Assembly: GCA_903873415.1 (NCBI GenBank)
Contig: CAIQOK010000160.1
Span: forward strand, 1-39,749
Origin: an uncultured Verrucomicrobiota bacterium
GTDB lineage: Bacteria > Verrucomicrobiota > Verrucomicrobiia > Limisphaerales > CAIQOK01
Direction: 5' to 3'
Length of the DNA stretch: 39,749 nucleotides
Part shown: positions 1-6,975 of the stretch, piece after piece
Layout of the letters: the number at the start of each line of letters is the position of its first letter
Numbering within the stretch: the first letter of the stretch is position 1
Made by a program: the position numbers and the translations under genes
The notes under the pieces: generated by a model
Seen by the model: the letters and a program-made list of their open reading frames with translations, nothing else
What the model was told of the DNA's origin: nothing
Database searches by the model: none

Positions 1-131
1 AATCAGCTTTATTGCCATGTTCAAACGTAGCTGAAAACCGTAGACTTTTTAGCACCAGACTTTAGCACTGGCTTGTCTTTGAAAACCTTAAAACTCACGA
101 AAGCATTGATTTTATTGGTTGTAAGCGGGAT

Positions 132-206
132 TGGTAGCGCGTACGGGAATCGAACCCGTCTTTCAGCCTTGAGAAGGCCACGTCCTAGCCGATAGACGAA
201 CACGCC
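132..206 (-). tRNA. tRNA-Glu (anticodon CTC)
   Basis: The reverse strand folds into a full cloverleaf. It has a 7-bp acceptor stem containing G-U pairs, a D-arm, an anticodon stem TGGCC/GGCTG around the loop TTCTCAA, and a T-arm ACGGG/CCCGT enclosing TTCGATT. The middle three bases of the loop that form the anticodon are CTC, which reads the glutamate codon GAG. The discriminator base is A and the 3' CCA is encoded in the DNA (plus-strand TGG at 132-134). The gene stands alone, with proS further upstream on the same strand. A tRNA-scanning program would confirm the identity. Small ORFs overlapping this stretch are not genes. Confidence 0.95.
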
Positions 207-220
207 TGCCAGAGGTTTTT

Positions 221-250
221 ATACTAGGATGGCAGGACCCTTTCTGTCAA
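221..250 (-). promoter_or_regulatory. sigma70-type promoter of tRNA-Glu
   Basis: Read on the minus strand there is a perfect -35 hexamer TTGACA (245-250), an 18-bp spacer and a -10 TAGTAT (221-226). The -10 ends 15 bases before the tRNA 5' end, so transcription would start a few bases before the mature tRNA. This is the best housekeeping promoter match in the window. The rest of the 207-546 interval shows no convincing gene. Confidence 0.7.
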
Positions 251-541
251 CGGTTACGATGCGGCAATCAGGGGCGACGGTTCCGCCTCTGCCAAGGCAG
301 AATCTCAGCTCGGCCACGTGCCCGTTGACCCTGTCCGTCACATCCCTGCCGCCGGCCGTGAGCAACCGGCCATACTAATCCGTGAACGCCCGGGTTGCGA
401 CGATCTCGACTGCATTGTTTTTCGGTGCTTCTGCCGTCGACTCTTCGACCACGGCGCAAATCAGGAGCGCCACTTAGTCCTCGGATCCGGGACTTGTTTG
501 TGAGCAAGTCCAATCAACCGGGCGTATGCAAACCGAGACGG

Positions 542-560
542 CCGTGTTACTTCGACACGG
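542..560 (-). terminator. stem-loop over the proS stop codon
   Basis: CCGTGT and ACACGG form a 6-bp stem around a 7-base loop that spans the proS stop codon. No U-tract follows on the minus strand. This is at best a weak or Rho-assisted 3' end for proS; it could also be chance. Confidence 0.25.
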
Positions 561-2271
561 GTGTTAGCTCGCGTATCAACTGCAACACCTTTTCCACCGC
601 CGCATTGGGCGGGACTGCGAGCATGGGGCCGGTGCGGGGTTTAATTTCCACCTCGGCCTTGGCCAACGATTTTTCCCCGATCCCAATGCGAATCGGAAAA
701 CCCACCAGCTCGGAATCCTTGAACTTCACTCCCGGCCGTTCATCGCGGTCGTCGAGAATCACATCCACACCCCGCGCCGACAGTTCCGCGTAGAGTTTTT
801 GCGCCAATTGCATCACCGCACTCTCCGGTGCCACCCCCAGCGGGGTGATGCACACCGTGTAGGGGGCCACAGTGACGGGCCAGAGGATGCCGTCTTTGTC
901 GTTGTTTTGCTCAATGATCGCCTGCAGGGTTCGGGTGACCCCGATTCCGTAGCATCCCATGACGCAGGGGTGGCGTTGGCCGTCCTCGGCGAGGAAGGTG
1001 GCGTTGAGTTTTTCGCTGTATTTGGTTCCGAGTTTGAAGACGTGGCCCACCTCGATAGCGCGGCGGATTTTCAATGGCTTTGCGCACTTGGCGCACGGCT
1101 CACCGGCGCTGACTGTTCGCAGGTCGGCCCATCTGGTCACAGCGATGTCGCGGTCGATGGAAACACTTTTCAAGTGGAACCCGTCTTGGTTGGCGCCGGT
1201 TGTCATGTCGTTGGCTCCGCGCAAACGCTCGTCGGCATAAACCGACAGTTGGGTGACCCCCACAGCGCCGAGGCTGCCGGGATTGGCCCCGAGAACGTTG
1301 AAGATCTCCTGCGCCTCGGCGGCGCGAAAGAGGGTTGTTCCCAGAATGCCGGCCAGTTTGGCCTCATTCATCTGGTCGTCTCCGCGCACCAAAATCAACA
1401 CCGGCTTGCTGTCGGCCATGAACACCAGTGTTTTGATTTGCCGGTTGGCTGGCACGCCGAAGGGCGCCTTGCCCAGCGCCTCGATGGTCAGGACGCCGGG
1501 GGTGGGGAATTTCTCGACGCCCGCGCCGGGTTCGCGCGCCGCTGTCTTTGGAACGCCGCTGGTGGCTTTCTCCAGATTCGCCGCGTAGCCGCAACCCTCG
1601 CAGAAAGCCACCTCGTTCTCGCCCGTCTCGGCCGGCACCATGTATTCGTGCGAGTAATTGCCCCCGATAACTCCGGTGTCAGCCTCCACCGGGAAGTTTT
1701 GCAGCCCGCAGCGGTCGAAAATGCGCTTATAGGCGTCATACATCTTTTTGTAGCTGGCCATCGCCGCCTCGTCGCTGGCATCGAAGCTGTAGGAGTCCTT
1801 CATTATGAATTCCTTGGCGCGCATCAGGCCGAAGCGCGGGCGGATTTCGTCGCGGAATTTCACGCTGACCTGGTAGAAATTGAGCGGCATCTGGCGGTAG
1901 GAATTAATCTCACCGGCGGCGAGGGAGGTGATGACCTCCTCGGCGGTTGGGCTTAAAACCCATTCTTTTTTCGAGCGGTCGCGCACTTTGTAGAGCACGT
2001 CGGCGGCTGTCTCGTAGCGACCGCTCTGCTGCCAGAGCTCCGTGGGTTGAATTGCCGGCATGAGCACTTCCAAACCGCCGCTGCGGTCCATTTCGTCCCG
2101 GATGATTTGTTCCACCTTGTGCAAGGCCCGCAACCCCAGCGGCAGAAAGGTGTAAAGTCCGCCGCTGAGCTTGCGGATCAGGCCGGCGCGCAAGAGCAGC
2201 TTGTGCGAGGCGATTTCCGCGTCCGCAGGCGTTTCCTTCAAAGTCGGAATCAAAGTCTTAGTCCAAAACAT
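547..2271 (-). CDS. proS: prolyl-tRNA synthetase (bacterial, with editing domain)
   Basis: Class II aminoacyl-tRNA synthetase that charges tRNA-Pro with proline in the cytoplasm. The 574-residue length matches the bacterial ProRS type that carries an inserted editing domain (about 570). The N-terminus (MFWTKTLIPTLKETPADAE) is typical of the family. Motif 2 is visible as FRDEIRPRFGLMRAKEF near residue 140-155, followed by the family signature KDSYSF. Motif 3 is the GCYGIGVTRTL segment near residue 440-450. The region of roughly residues 220-390 between motifs 2 and 3 corresponds to the INS editing domain that clears mischarged alanyl-tRNA-Pro. The C-terminal anticodon-binding domain contains the DDRDERPGVKFKDSEL segment. 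The start is ATG with no Shine-Dalgarno. A weak TTGGCA-17-CACAAT promoter lies about 30 bases upstream. The gene appears monocistronic. Confidence 0.97.
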   Translation of the reverse strand: MFWTKTLIPTLKETPADAEIASHKLLLRAGLIRKLSGGLYTFLPLGLRALHKVEQIIRDEMDRSGGLEVLMPAIQPTELWQQSGRYETAADVLYKVRDRSKKEWVLSPTAEEVITSLAAGEINSYRQMPLNFYQVSVKFRDEIRPRFGLMRAKEFIMKDSYSFDASDEAAMASYKKMYDAYKRIFDRCGLQNFPVEADTGVIGGNYSHEYMVPAETGENEVAFCEGCGYAANLEKATSGVPKTAAREPGAGVEKFPTPGVLTIEALGKAPFGVPANRQIKTLVFMADSKPVLILVRGDDQMNEAKLAGILGTTLFRAAEAQEIFNVLGANPGSLGAVGVTQLSVYADERLRGANDMTTGANQDGFHLKSVSIDRDIAVTRWADLRTVSAGEPCAKCAKPLKIRRAIEVGHVFKLGTKYSEKLNATFLAEDGQRHPCVMGCYGIGVTRTLQAIIEQNNDKDGILWPVTVAPYTVCITPLGVAPESAVMQLAQKLYAELSARGVDVILDDRDERPGVKFKDSELVGFPIRIGIGEKSLAKAEVEIKPRTGPMLAVPPNAAVEKVLQLIRELTPVSK

Positions 2272-2389
2272 AATTGAAGGCGGATTGTGGCGGGCGCGGG
2301 CCCGCTTGCCAATTCTATTCCCTCAGCCTGGCACCGCTTGGGGCTCTAAGGGCTTCAGCCTCCGGTAACATTTAGCCGTGAGTCGACAC

Positions 2390-2460
2390 GGGGGTGACGG
2401 AAAATCGCCTTGCTGGGCGGAAGGCGACAGTCAACTCCGGACCGCACCCCCACGTTTTTT
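2390..2460 (+). terminator. structured RNA 3' end / intrinsic terminator-like element
   Basis: GGGGGTG (2390-2396) plus CGG (2398-2400) pair with CCG (2442-2444) plus CACCCCC (2445-2451), giving a 10-bp stem with one bulged base. Inside it sits a second perfect hairpin, TCGCCTT (2405-2411) with AAGGCGA (2421-2427). Three bases after the outer stem comes a run of six T (2455-2460). This has the form of a Rho-independent end of a plus-strand transcript, yet the only upstream gene (proS) runs the other way. A short non-coding RNA starting after about 2280 would explain it. No RNA family was recognised. Confidence 0.4.
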
Positions 2461-2488
2461 GTTAAGTTGTTGCGCTGTAATATATAAT
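2459..2488 (+). promoter_or_regulatory. candidate sigma70 promoter
   Basis: A perfect -10 TATAAT (2483-2488) lies 18 bp downstream of TTGTTA (2459-2464, four of six matches to TTGACA). It sits in a locally AT-rich patch of an otherwise GC-rich region and points toward the 2500-3061 interval, which ends in a strong terminator. The -10 box itself is convincing; the -35 is only fair. Confidence 0.4.
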
Positions 2489-2712
2489 AAAAACGGAGTT
2501 GCGGCGGCTTGAAAACTGCTCTGTGTGTTCCGTGCGGATTGTTTCAGGACTTTTAATGATCGGTTGGATGGCGGCTATGCCAGCCGCAGCCGCCCTTTCC
2601 GCTCCCGGCGGGTTGGCGGGGGGCAGCGGCACACTTCCATTCAGGTCCAGATCAGAGGTTCTACTGACACCCAGTCGGGTCACTGGCTGCCCGGTCCTAT
2701 GGTGGCGCGTGG

Positions 2713-3021
2713 ATGCGTATTGTGCGGACGTTGCACCGGGTCATTTCAACATCGTCAATCGGAGCCCTCACCCGGCTCGAAGTTCCTTGGACCGTAAGGA
2801 TCGCTGGGGTGGGAGGGCAGACTTTCAACCCTGTGACGGCGGGGCCGAACGACCAATTGATTTTTCGAGGGGAATCCGAACGGATTGGCAGCGGGCGTTT
2901 CTCACACTTTCGAGTGGTCACGCCAGACGCCGCCCTCGGGTGGCTGATGCTGGATTTCCGCCAGCTCAGCAGCCGCTTTGATCTTACCAACACCCGTCCT
3001 GTCAGGGAGACGGGAGTTTAG
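2713..3021 (+). CDS. hypothetical protein, possibly the remnant of a secreted protein gene
   Basis: A 102-codon ORF that I do not recognise. Its stop codon is only 9 bases before a near-perfect intrinsic terminator, and a candidate promoter lies at 2459-2488, so the interval is probably transcribed as one unit. The start at 2713 has no Shine-Dalgarno sequence. An upstream ORF in another frame (ATG near 2553) begins with a short hydrophobic, alanine-rich stretch that could be an export signal. This raises the possibility that the two pieces were once one reading frame, separated by an indel between about 2650 and 2720. The alternative is a non-coding transcript. No domain, repeat or membrane segment was seen in the 102 residues. 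Confidence 0.3.
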   Translation: MRIVRTLHRVISTSSIGALTRLEVPWTVRIAGVGGQTFNPVTAGPNDQLIFRGESERIGSGRFSHFRVVTPDAALGWLMLDFRQLSSRFDLTNTRPVRETGV

Positions 3022-3030
3022 CCTCCTCAT

Positions 3031-3061
3031 ACGCGCCCGGAATCGGGCGCGTCTTTTTTTT
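3031..3061 (+). terminator. strong intrinsic terminator
   Basis: A perfect 9-bp stem, ACGCGCCCG (3031-3039) with CGGGCGCGT (3044-3052), encloses the tetraloop GAAT and is followed by C and eight T (3054-3061). It is a textbook Rho-independent terminator for plus-strand transcription. It isolates the downstream metal locus from the 2488-3021 transcript. Confidence 0.9.
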
Positions 3062-3131
3062 GAGGGCTTTCCGCCATGATGGCGTATTAAGAGTGGAGCA
3101 ACGAAATGTTGCCACCAGAGAAAGCCAAATC

Positions 3132-3338
3132 ATGCAGCCCATGAATACAATTCTTTTCCCAGCCGTTTTGGCCGTGCCATCCACGGTGCAAGCGAGCATT
3201 CTCCGATCCGTCTCGGCCGCCGGAGAGAGCCTTGTCTCGACCACTGCCGGTCCTGATGACGAGATTGCGGCCTCGCCGCGGTTGAGGCAGCAGATGAGCG
3301 AGCGGGCATTCCGATTCCAAGTGGTGCCGATAAAGTAG
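3132..3338 (+). CDS. small hypothetical protein with possible signal peptide
   Basis: A 68-codon ORF starting at ATG 3132, with a second ATG at 3141. The N-terminus (MNTILFPAVLAVPSTVQAS) has a short hydrophobic core and small residues that could serve as a signal peptide, although no basic n-region is present. The rest is unremarkable and polar. It lies directly upstream of the sigma cassette on the same strand. There is no Shine-Dalgarno and no recognised family. It could be noise; only expression or conservation would settle it. Confidence 0.25.
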   Translation: MQPMNTILFPAVLAVPSTVQASILRSVSAAGESLVSTTAGPDDEIAASPRLRQQMSERAFRFQVVPIK

Positions 3339-3409
3339 TGGCGCTGCGGCCTGAAAATGGCAACTTGAGCCGGTGAGCTGTCGAAGGATCAGTCGCAGGC
3401 CTATCTAAC

Positions 3410-3748
3410 ATGAAACCCATAGAGCCATCCAAAAACAGTTTTCCGCTGCAACCGCTGCTGCGTGCCTGGCAAGTGAACTCAACCCTGCCCCCGCGCTTTG
3501 AGGAACAAGTGTGGCTGCGCATCGCGCAGCAGGAGGCTTTGCCGGTTCAGCCGCTGCGTCGTTTTTGGGAGTGGCTGGTGGCTGGTTGCGCGCGCCCGTC
3601 CTTCACCTTCGCTTACGCCACGGTTTTGCTGGCTGCCGGACTGGCCGGCGGACTTTGGCACGCCCGCCTTGAGACCACCCGTGTCACAGCGACGCTGGGG
3701 GCGCTCTACGTGCGCGCTGTGAACCCCTATTCCATTGAGGGGCGCTAA
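3410..3748 (+). CDS. small single-pass membrane protein, putative anti-sigma factor (CnrY-like position)
   Basis: A 112-residue protein with a hydrophilic N-terminal part of about 60 residues, one transmembrane helix at about residues 66-84 (AYATVLLAAGLAGGLW), and a short C-terminal tail expected in the periplasm. This is the layout of minimal anti-sigma factors such as CnrY, whose cytoplasmic N-terminus clamps an ECF sigma. I see no direct sequence match to CnrY, so the assignment rests on topology and position. The gene is first in the tight run anti-sigma / sensor / ECF sigma, with 3 bases between it and the next start. The N-terminal segment PRFEEQVWLRIAQQEA resembles the amphipathic helix found in many verrucomicrobial anti-sigma-like ORFs. 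Start ATG, no Shine-Dalgarno. Confidence 0.7.
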   Translation: MKPIEPSKNSFPLQPLLRAWQVNSTLPPRFEEQVWLRIAQQEALPVQPLRRFWEWLVAGCARPSFTFAYATVLLAAGLAGGLWHARLETTRVTATLGALYVRAVNPYSIEGR

Positions 3749-3751
3749 GGC

Positions 3752-4246
3752 ATGAAGCGCGCGGCATTCATTATTCCGGGGGGGGTTGCACTGGCAGCGC
3801 TTGCTTGGTGGGTGAGTTATTTTGTCGGGTCGGCACCCACCTGCTGTCTGCTGCGTGAACCGGCACCCGAGCTGGCCTGGCTGCAAAGGGAGTTTAAGGT
3901 TTCCAACCATGACCTGGTCCGGATTAAGCAGTTGCATGATGATTACGCTTCTGATTGCGCCGGGCGCTGCCGGAACATTGACGCCAAAAGCACCGTTTTG
4001 AAAGGGTTGTTGGCAGCCACAAACAGCGTGACCCCGCAAATTGAAGGCGCCCTGCGCGAAATAGCCCTCCTGCGTGTCGAGTGTCAGGTGGCGATGCTCC
4101 GGCACTTTTATGTGGTCAGCCAAACCATGCCCCCGCCTCAGGCGCATCGTTATCTTGACTGGGTGACCACCCGCACTCTGGGCGCCGGGCATTCCGCAAT
4201 GATGTCATCTCCACTACCTGCCGGAAATGAACACCCCGCCCACTGA
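3752..4246 (+). CDS. membrane-anchored periplasmic heavy-metal sensor (CnrX/CpxP-like)
   Basis: A 164-residue protein with an N-terminal membrane anchor at about residues 6-27 and an alpha-helical periplasmic domain. Potential soft-metal ligands are C31-C32 just after the anchor, H62, C69 and C73 in one helix, and C111, M115 and H118 in a later helix (segment VECQVAMLRHF). CnrX of Cupriavidus uses a similar four-helix fold with His/Glu/Met ligands to sense Ni and Co. Here the cysteines suggest a softer ion such as Cu(I), which is inference. It sits between the putative anti-sigma gene and the ECF sigma gene and overlaps the latter by 20 bases, so translation is probably coupled. Presumed role: on metal binding it relieves the anti-sigma protein's hold on the sigma factor. 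Confidence 0.75.
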   Translation: MKRAAFIIPGGVALAALAWWVSYFVGSAPTCCLLREPAPELAWLQREFKVSNHDLVRIKQLHDDYASDCAGRCRNIDAKSTVLKGLLAATNSVTPQIEGALREIALLRVECQVAMLRHFYVVSQTMPPPQAHRYLDWVTTRTLGAGHSAMMSSPLPAGNEHPAH

Positions 4247-4817
4247 GGCCGAGGACCGGCAGGATTTGGCGCGTTTGTGTGCCGGGCAGGACTCGGCGCT
4301 GGCGGCGTTGATGCAGCGCCATGGGGAAAGGCTTTTTCATTACTTCATCCGCCTGTTGCAAGACGAGGCTGAGGCGGCCGATCTGACCCAGGAAACTTTT
4401 GCGCGGGTTTATCTCCATCGCGCCCGCTATCAGCCCCGGCACAAATTTTCCACCTGGCTCTATACGATCGCCACCAATCTGGCCCGTGACAGGCAACGGT
4501 GGCTGGCCCGGCACCCCCAGATTTCCATTCATGCCTGCAGGGGCGGTGAGAGGGATTGGGCGGACCGGTTGCCCGCTTTTGGCAACACCCCGGCGGAACA
4601 TGTTGAGGCGCAGGAACGGGCGGATGCAGTGCGCCGGGCCTTGGCGGAATTGCCCGAGGATCTTCGAGTGCCCCTCGTGCTGGTTGAATATGAAGAGCAA
4701 TCCCATGCGGAGATCGCCGCCGTGATGGACTGTTCGGCCAAGGCCGTGGAGATGCGGATTTACCGGGCGCGCCAGTTTTTGCGTGACCGCCTGGTTTTTC
4801 TGCTGGCGGAGAAATGA
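4227..4817 (+). CDS. ECF-type RNA polymerase sigma factor (CnrH-like role)
   Basis: A 196-residue sigma70-family protein with only regions 2 and 4, as in extracytoplasmic-function sigma factors. Region 2 spans about residues 20-95. It has the core-binding segment DEAEAADLTQETFARVY and the DNA-melting/-10-reading segment HKFSTWLYTIATNLARDRQR. Region 4 spans about residues 130-190. It contains LPEDLRVPLVLVEYEEQSHAEIAAVM followed by the recognition helix SAKAVEMRIYRARQFLRD. A variable linker joins them. The gene overlaps the sensor gene and precedes the metal-binding and efflux genes, so it most likely directs transcription of this locus under control of the two upstream proteins. Start ATG 4227. 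Confidence 0.93.
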   Translation: MNTPPTEAEDRQDLARLCAGQDSALAALMQRHGERLFHYFIRLLQDEAEAADLTQETFARVYLHRARYQPRHKFSTWLYTIATNLARDRQRWLARHPQISIHACRGGERDWADRLPAFGNTPAEHVEAQERADAVRRALAELPEDLRVPLVLVEYEEQSHAEIAAVMDCSAKAVEMRIYRARQFLRDRLVFLLAEK

Positions 4818-4928
4818 AAAACGCCGGCACTCCCGGCAGCTCCCGTTTCGAAATAAAAAGTTAGAGTGGAATTCGCCGGCGCGGCGTATTATCACATGTG
4901 GCATAGGGTTGTGCCCGAAAAACTTAAT

Positions 4929-5207
4929 ATGAACATGAAAACAAACAATATTCTACGATCCCTTCTCCTGACCTTGCCAATCATCACCGCAACACTCCCC
5001 GTCGCGGCCGTGGATGCCCCCAAACCGGATAAGCTCACCACCTGTCCCGTGTCCGGTGAAAAGTTGGGGGAAATGGGGAAGCCGCACGTTTTTGTCTATA
5101 AAGGCCAGGAAGTTCAACTCTGCTGCAAGGATTGCAAGGGGAAATTTGACAAGGATCCGGCACCCTACATCCGCAAGATAGAAGCCGCCAGCAAGGCCAA
5201 AAAATAA
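4929..5207 (+). CDS. periplasmic YHS/TRASH-like metal-binding protein
   Basis: A 92-residue exported protein. Residues 1-28 form a clear signal peptide: basic n-region MNMKTNNILR, a leucine-rich core, and an A-V-A type cleavage region. The mature part has the cysteine pattern CPVSGEKLG near residue 40 and QLCCKDCKGKF near residue 69. The spacing and flanking residues are those of YHS/TRASH-like metal-binding domains, which often bind copper. A short lysine-rich tail follows. I chose ATG 4929 rather than an upstream in-frame start because only this one yields a proper signal peptide. It lies 110 bases after the sigma gene and before the efflux genes. Likely role: periplasmic metal carrier or buffer feeding the pump, analogous in place to CusF but not homologous in sequence. 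Confidence 0.85.
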   Translation: MNMKTNNILRSLLLTLPIITATLPVAAVDAPKPDKLTTCPVSGEKLGEMGKPHVFVYKGQEVQLCCKDCKGKFDKDPAPYIRKIEAASKAKK

Positions 5208-5295
5208 GGGCTTAATTGCCAATGGCGGTGAGGCATCGCCCACAGCTTGGCGACAAACTGTGAGCTGAAGCCGCAGGCTGAGTTTATCAGTCAAC

Positions 5296-5322
5296 CCCTT
5301 ACTGGAGCAGCTTCAGTAAGGG
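5296..5322. other. 12-bp hairpin in the leader of the efflux genes
   Basis: The arm CCCTTACTGGAG (5296-5307) pairs with 5311-5322 across a CAG loop, with one G-U wobble in twelve pairs. No T-tract follows in either direction, so it is not a standard terminator. It lies in the 320-base gap between the metal-binding gene and the outer-membrane component. An mRNA processing or stability element, an attenuator, or a protein binding site are all possible. The remainder of the gap shows no gene. Confidence 0.5.
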
Positions 5323-5574
5323 ATCCCTAGGAGCGGTGTAGATTCGACGTTGAACCGGAGTTTGTTGTGACGTTTTTCTGGTTCCATAAACGGGACTGGA
5401 CGGGGGTCTTAAACCAAGGAGAGGTCGGCATCCGGGCGGATTCAGTGAGGGATGTTGCATTCCCATTTCGGACGGACGCCCCTCTTTTTCGCAAGGCTTG
5501 GCGCGAGTGCCCGTGTGTGAATCCATGGTTTGGTTGCCGGGTTTGTGGGGCGAAGCGGCGGATTATTGATTACT

Positions 5575-6975
5575 GTGACTCAGTGTATTCTAAAAAAACG
5601 GTGGATCTTCCGGCTCGTTGGCGTCGCGGCCGTGGTCGCGGTTGTTCTGTCCGGATGCACGGGGTTTCCCACGCGTCTGGAGAGCGGGGCTCAGATGGAC
5701 CGGGCCTGGGTGCAAATGCGCTATCGTCCTGAGGGGGCGCGTCCGACCTTGCCGGCACTTTCAGGCCAGTCGTCGCTGGCGGAATACCTGCGCCACGCGA
5801 TGCTGGCCCATCCGCAAGTGGAGGCGGCGTATTTTGACTGGTATGCCTCGGTGGAGAATATCACCGTGGCCCGCTCGCTCCCGGATCCGCAGCTGACCTT
5901 TCAGGCGGACATTATGGATGTTGTCACGTCGGTGATGCCCGGTTTGACGCAAAGTTTTCCTGGACCAGGGAAACTGCGGGCGGCGGGGAACGCATCGGCG
6001 GAGGCGGGGCGTGGAAAGTATTTTGCGTTTGAAACCGCGGTGATGCAAAGCGCTTTCGCCCTCAAAAAAAGTTATTATCGACTTTGGTTTCTCGACGAAA
6101 AAATCCGGGTGGATGGCGAGATGCTGCAGCTGCTTGCCGAGCTGGAAAGAATTGCGCGTTCAAAAAACGAATCTGGCCAAGCCACCCTGCAGGACGTTTA
6201 TCGCGCCCAAATCGAGGAAGACCGGCTCGCAACCGAAGTCGCGGGGCTTGAGGATTCACGCTCCCTGTTGAGGGCCGAATTCAAAGCCGCCCTGGGTCTG
6301 ACTCGCGAGCAGCCCGATCCCCCCATGCCTGAGCGGTTTGAGGCCACCACCCTGGATTTAACGCCGGAACAAGTTCTCGACTCCGCGTTCGCGCGCAATC
6401 CCCAGCTCAAGGCGATGGCCGCCGAAGTGAGGTCGGCCGAGGCGTTGCTGCAACTGGCTTACCGGGCCAAGGTGCCTGACACCAGTCTGGGGCTGATGGC
6501 TGACGCGAAAATGGCGCCGATACTTTACCGTCCGCTGGCCGGCCTGACGCTGCCCATTTGGCGGGACAAATTAGCCGCCCAGATTGCTGCGGCCCAGGCC
6601 AATAAGTTCGCCGCCCAGGCACGAATGTCGCTCGAACAGATCAACCTCATCTTGGTTTTCGCGGAGAAAAGTTTCGATGGCCGGGAGAATTCCCGAACCC
6701 TTGCGCTCCTCAGGGAAAAGCTCCTACCCAAGGCGCGCCAGTCTCTGGAGTTGGCTCGATCCGCTTACCTGTCTGGCAAAACCGATTTTTTCAACCTGAT
6801 CGACGCCGAGCGCACCCTCTTGGATTTCCGTCTTTCGGAAATCAGCGCGCGGAGTGAACGGGAGATGATCCTCTCGGAACTCGGGCTGCTCATCGCCGGC
6901 GTTCCTCCTGAAACCGCGCCGCTCCTTGACTCCCGATCCAGTCCGCAACCGGCCCCCGGCCGCTCAACACCATGA
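5575..6975 (+). CDS. outer-membrane efflux lipoprotein (TolC/CusC/CzcC family)
   Basis: Outer-membrane channel subunit of the tripartite metal pump. The N-terminus has a basic segment (KKRWIFR), a hydrophobic core and a lipobox ending VVLSGC, so the mature protein is probably lipid-anchored. The rest shows the doubled outer-membrane efflux protein pattern: long amphipathic, alanine-rich helices with a repeat such as EYLRHAMLAHPQVEAA in the first half and EQVLDSAFARNPQLKAMAAEV in the second. Late in the protein the segment SLELARSAYLSGKTDFFNLIDAERTLLDFRL is a family hallmark. I prefer GTG 5575; TTG 5530 is in frame but adds 15 residues before the basic n-region. The stop overlaps the next start as ATGA, so the two genes are translationally coupled. 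Confidence 0.9.
   Translation: MTQCILKKRWIFRLVGVAAVVAVVLSGCTGFPTRLESGAQMDRAWVQMRYRPEGARPTLPALSGQSSLAEYLRHAMLAHPQVEAAYFDWYASVENITVARSLPDPQLTFQADIMDVVTSVMPGLTQSFPGPGKLRAAGNASAEAGRGKYFAFETAVMQSAFALKKSYYRLWFLDEKIRVDGEMLQLLAELERIARSKNESGQATLQDVYRAQIEEDRLATEVAGLEDSRSLLRAEFKAALGLTREQPDPPMPERFEATTLDLTPEQVLDSAFARNPQLKAMAAEVRSAEALLQLAYRAKVPDTSLGLMADAKMAPILYRPLAGLTLPIWRDKLAAQIAAAQANKFAAQARMSLEQINLILVFAEKSFDGRENSRTLALLREKLLPKARQSLELARSAYLSGKTDFFNLIDAERTLLDFRLSEISARSEREMILSELGLLIAGVPPETAPLLDSRSSPQPAPGRSTP

Noticed and set aside
799-1956. 385-codon plus-strand frame inside proS
   Set aside because: It is opposite the catalytic and editing domains of ProRS, with no domain or start signal.
3380-3409. ECF-type promoter (GCAACTT ... 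GTCGAA) upstream of the putative anti-sigma gene
   Set aside because: The spacing of 13 bases is short for ECF promoters, and no matching motif was found upstream of 4929 or 5575, so it is not reported as a feature.
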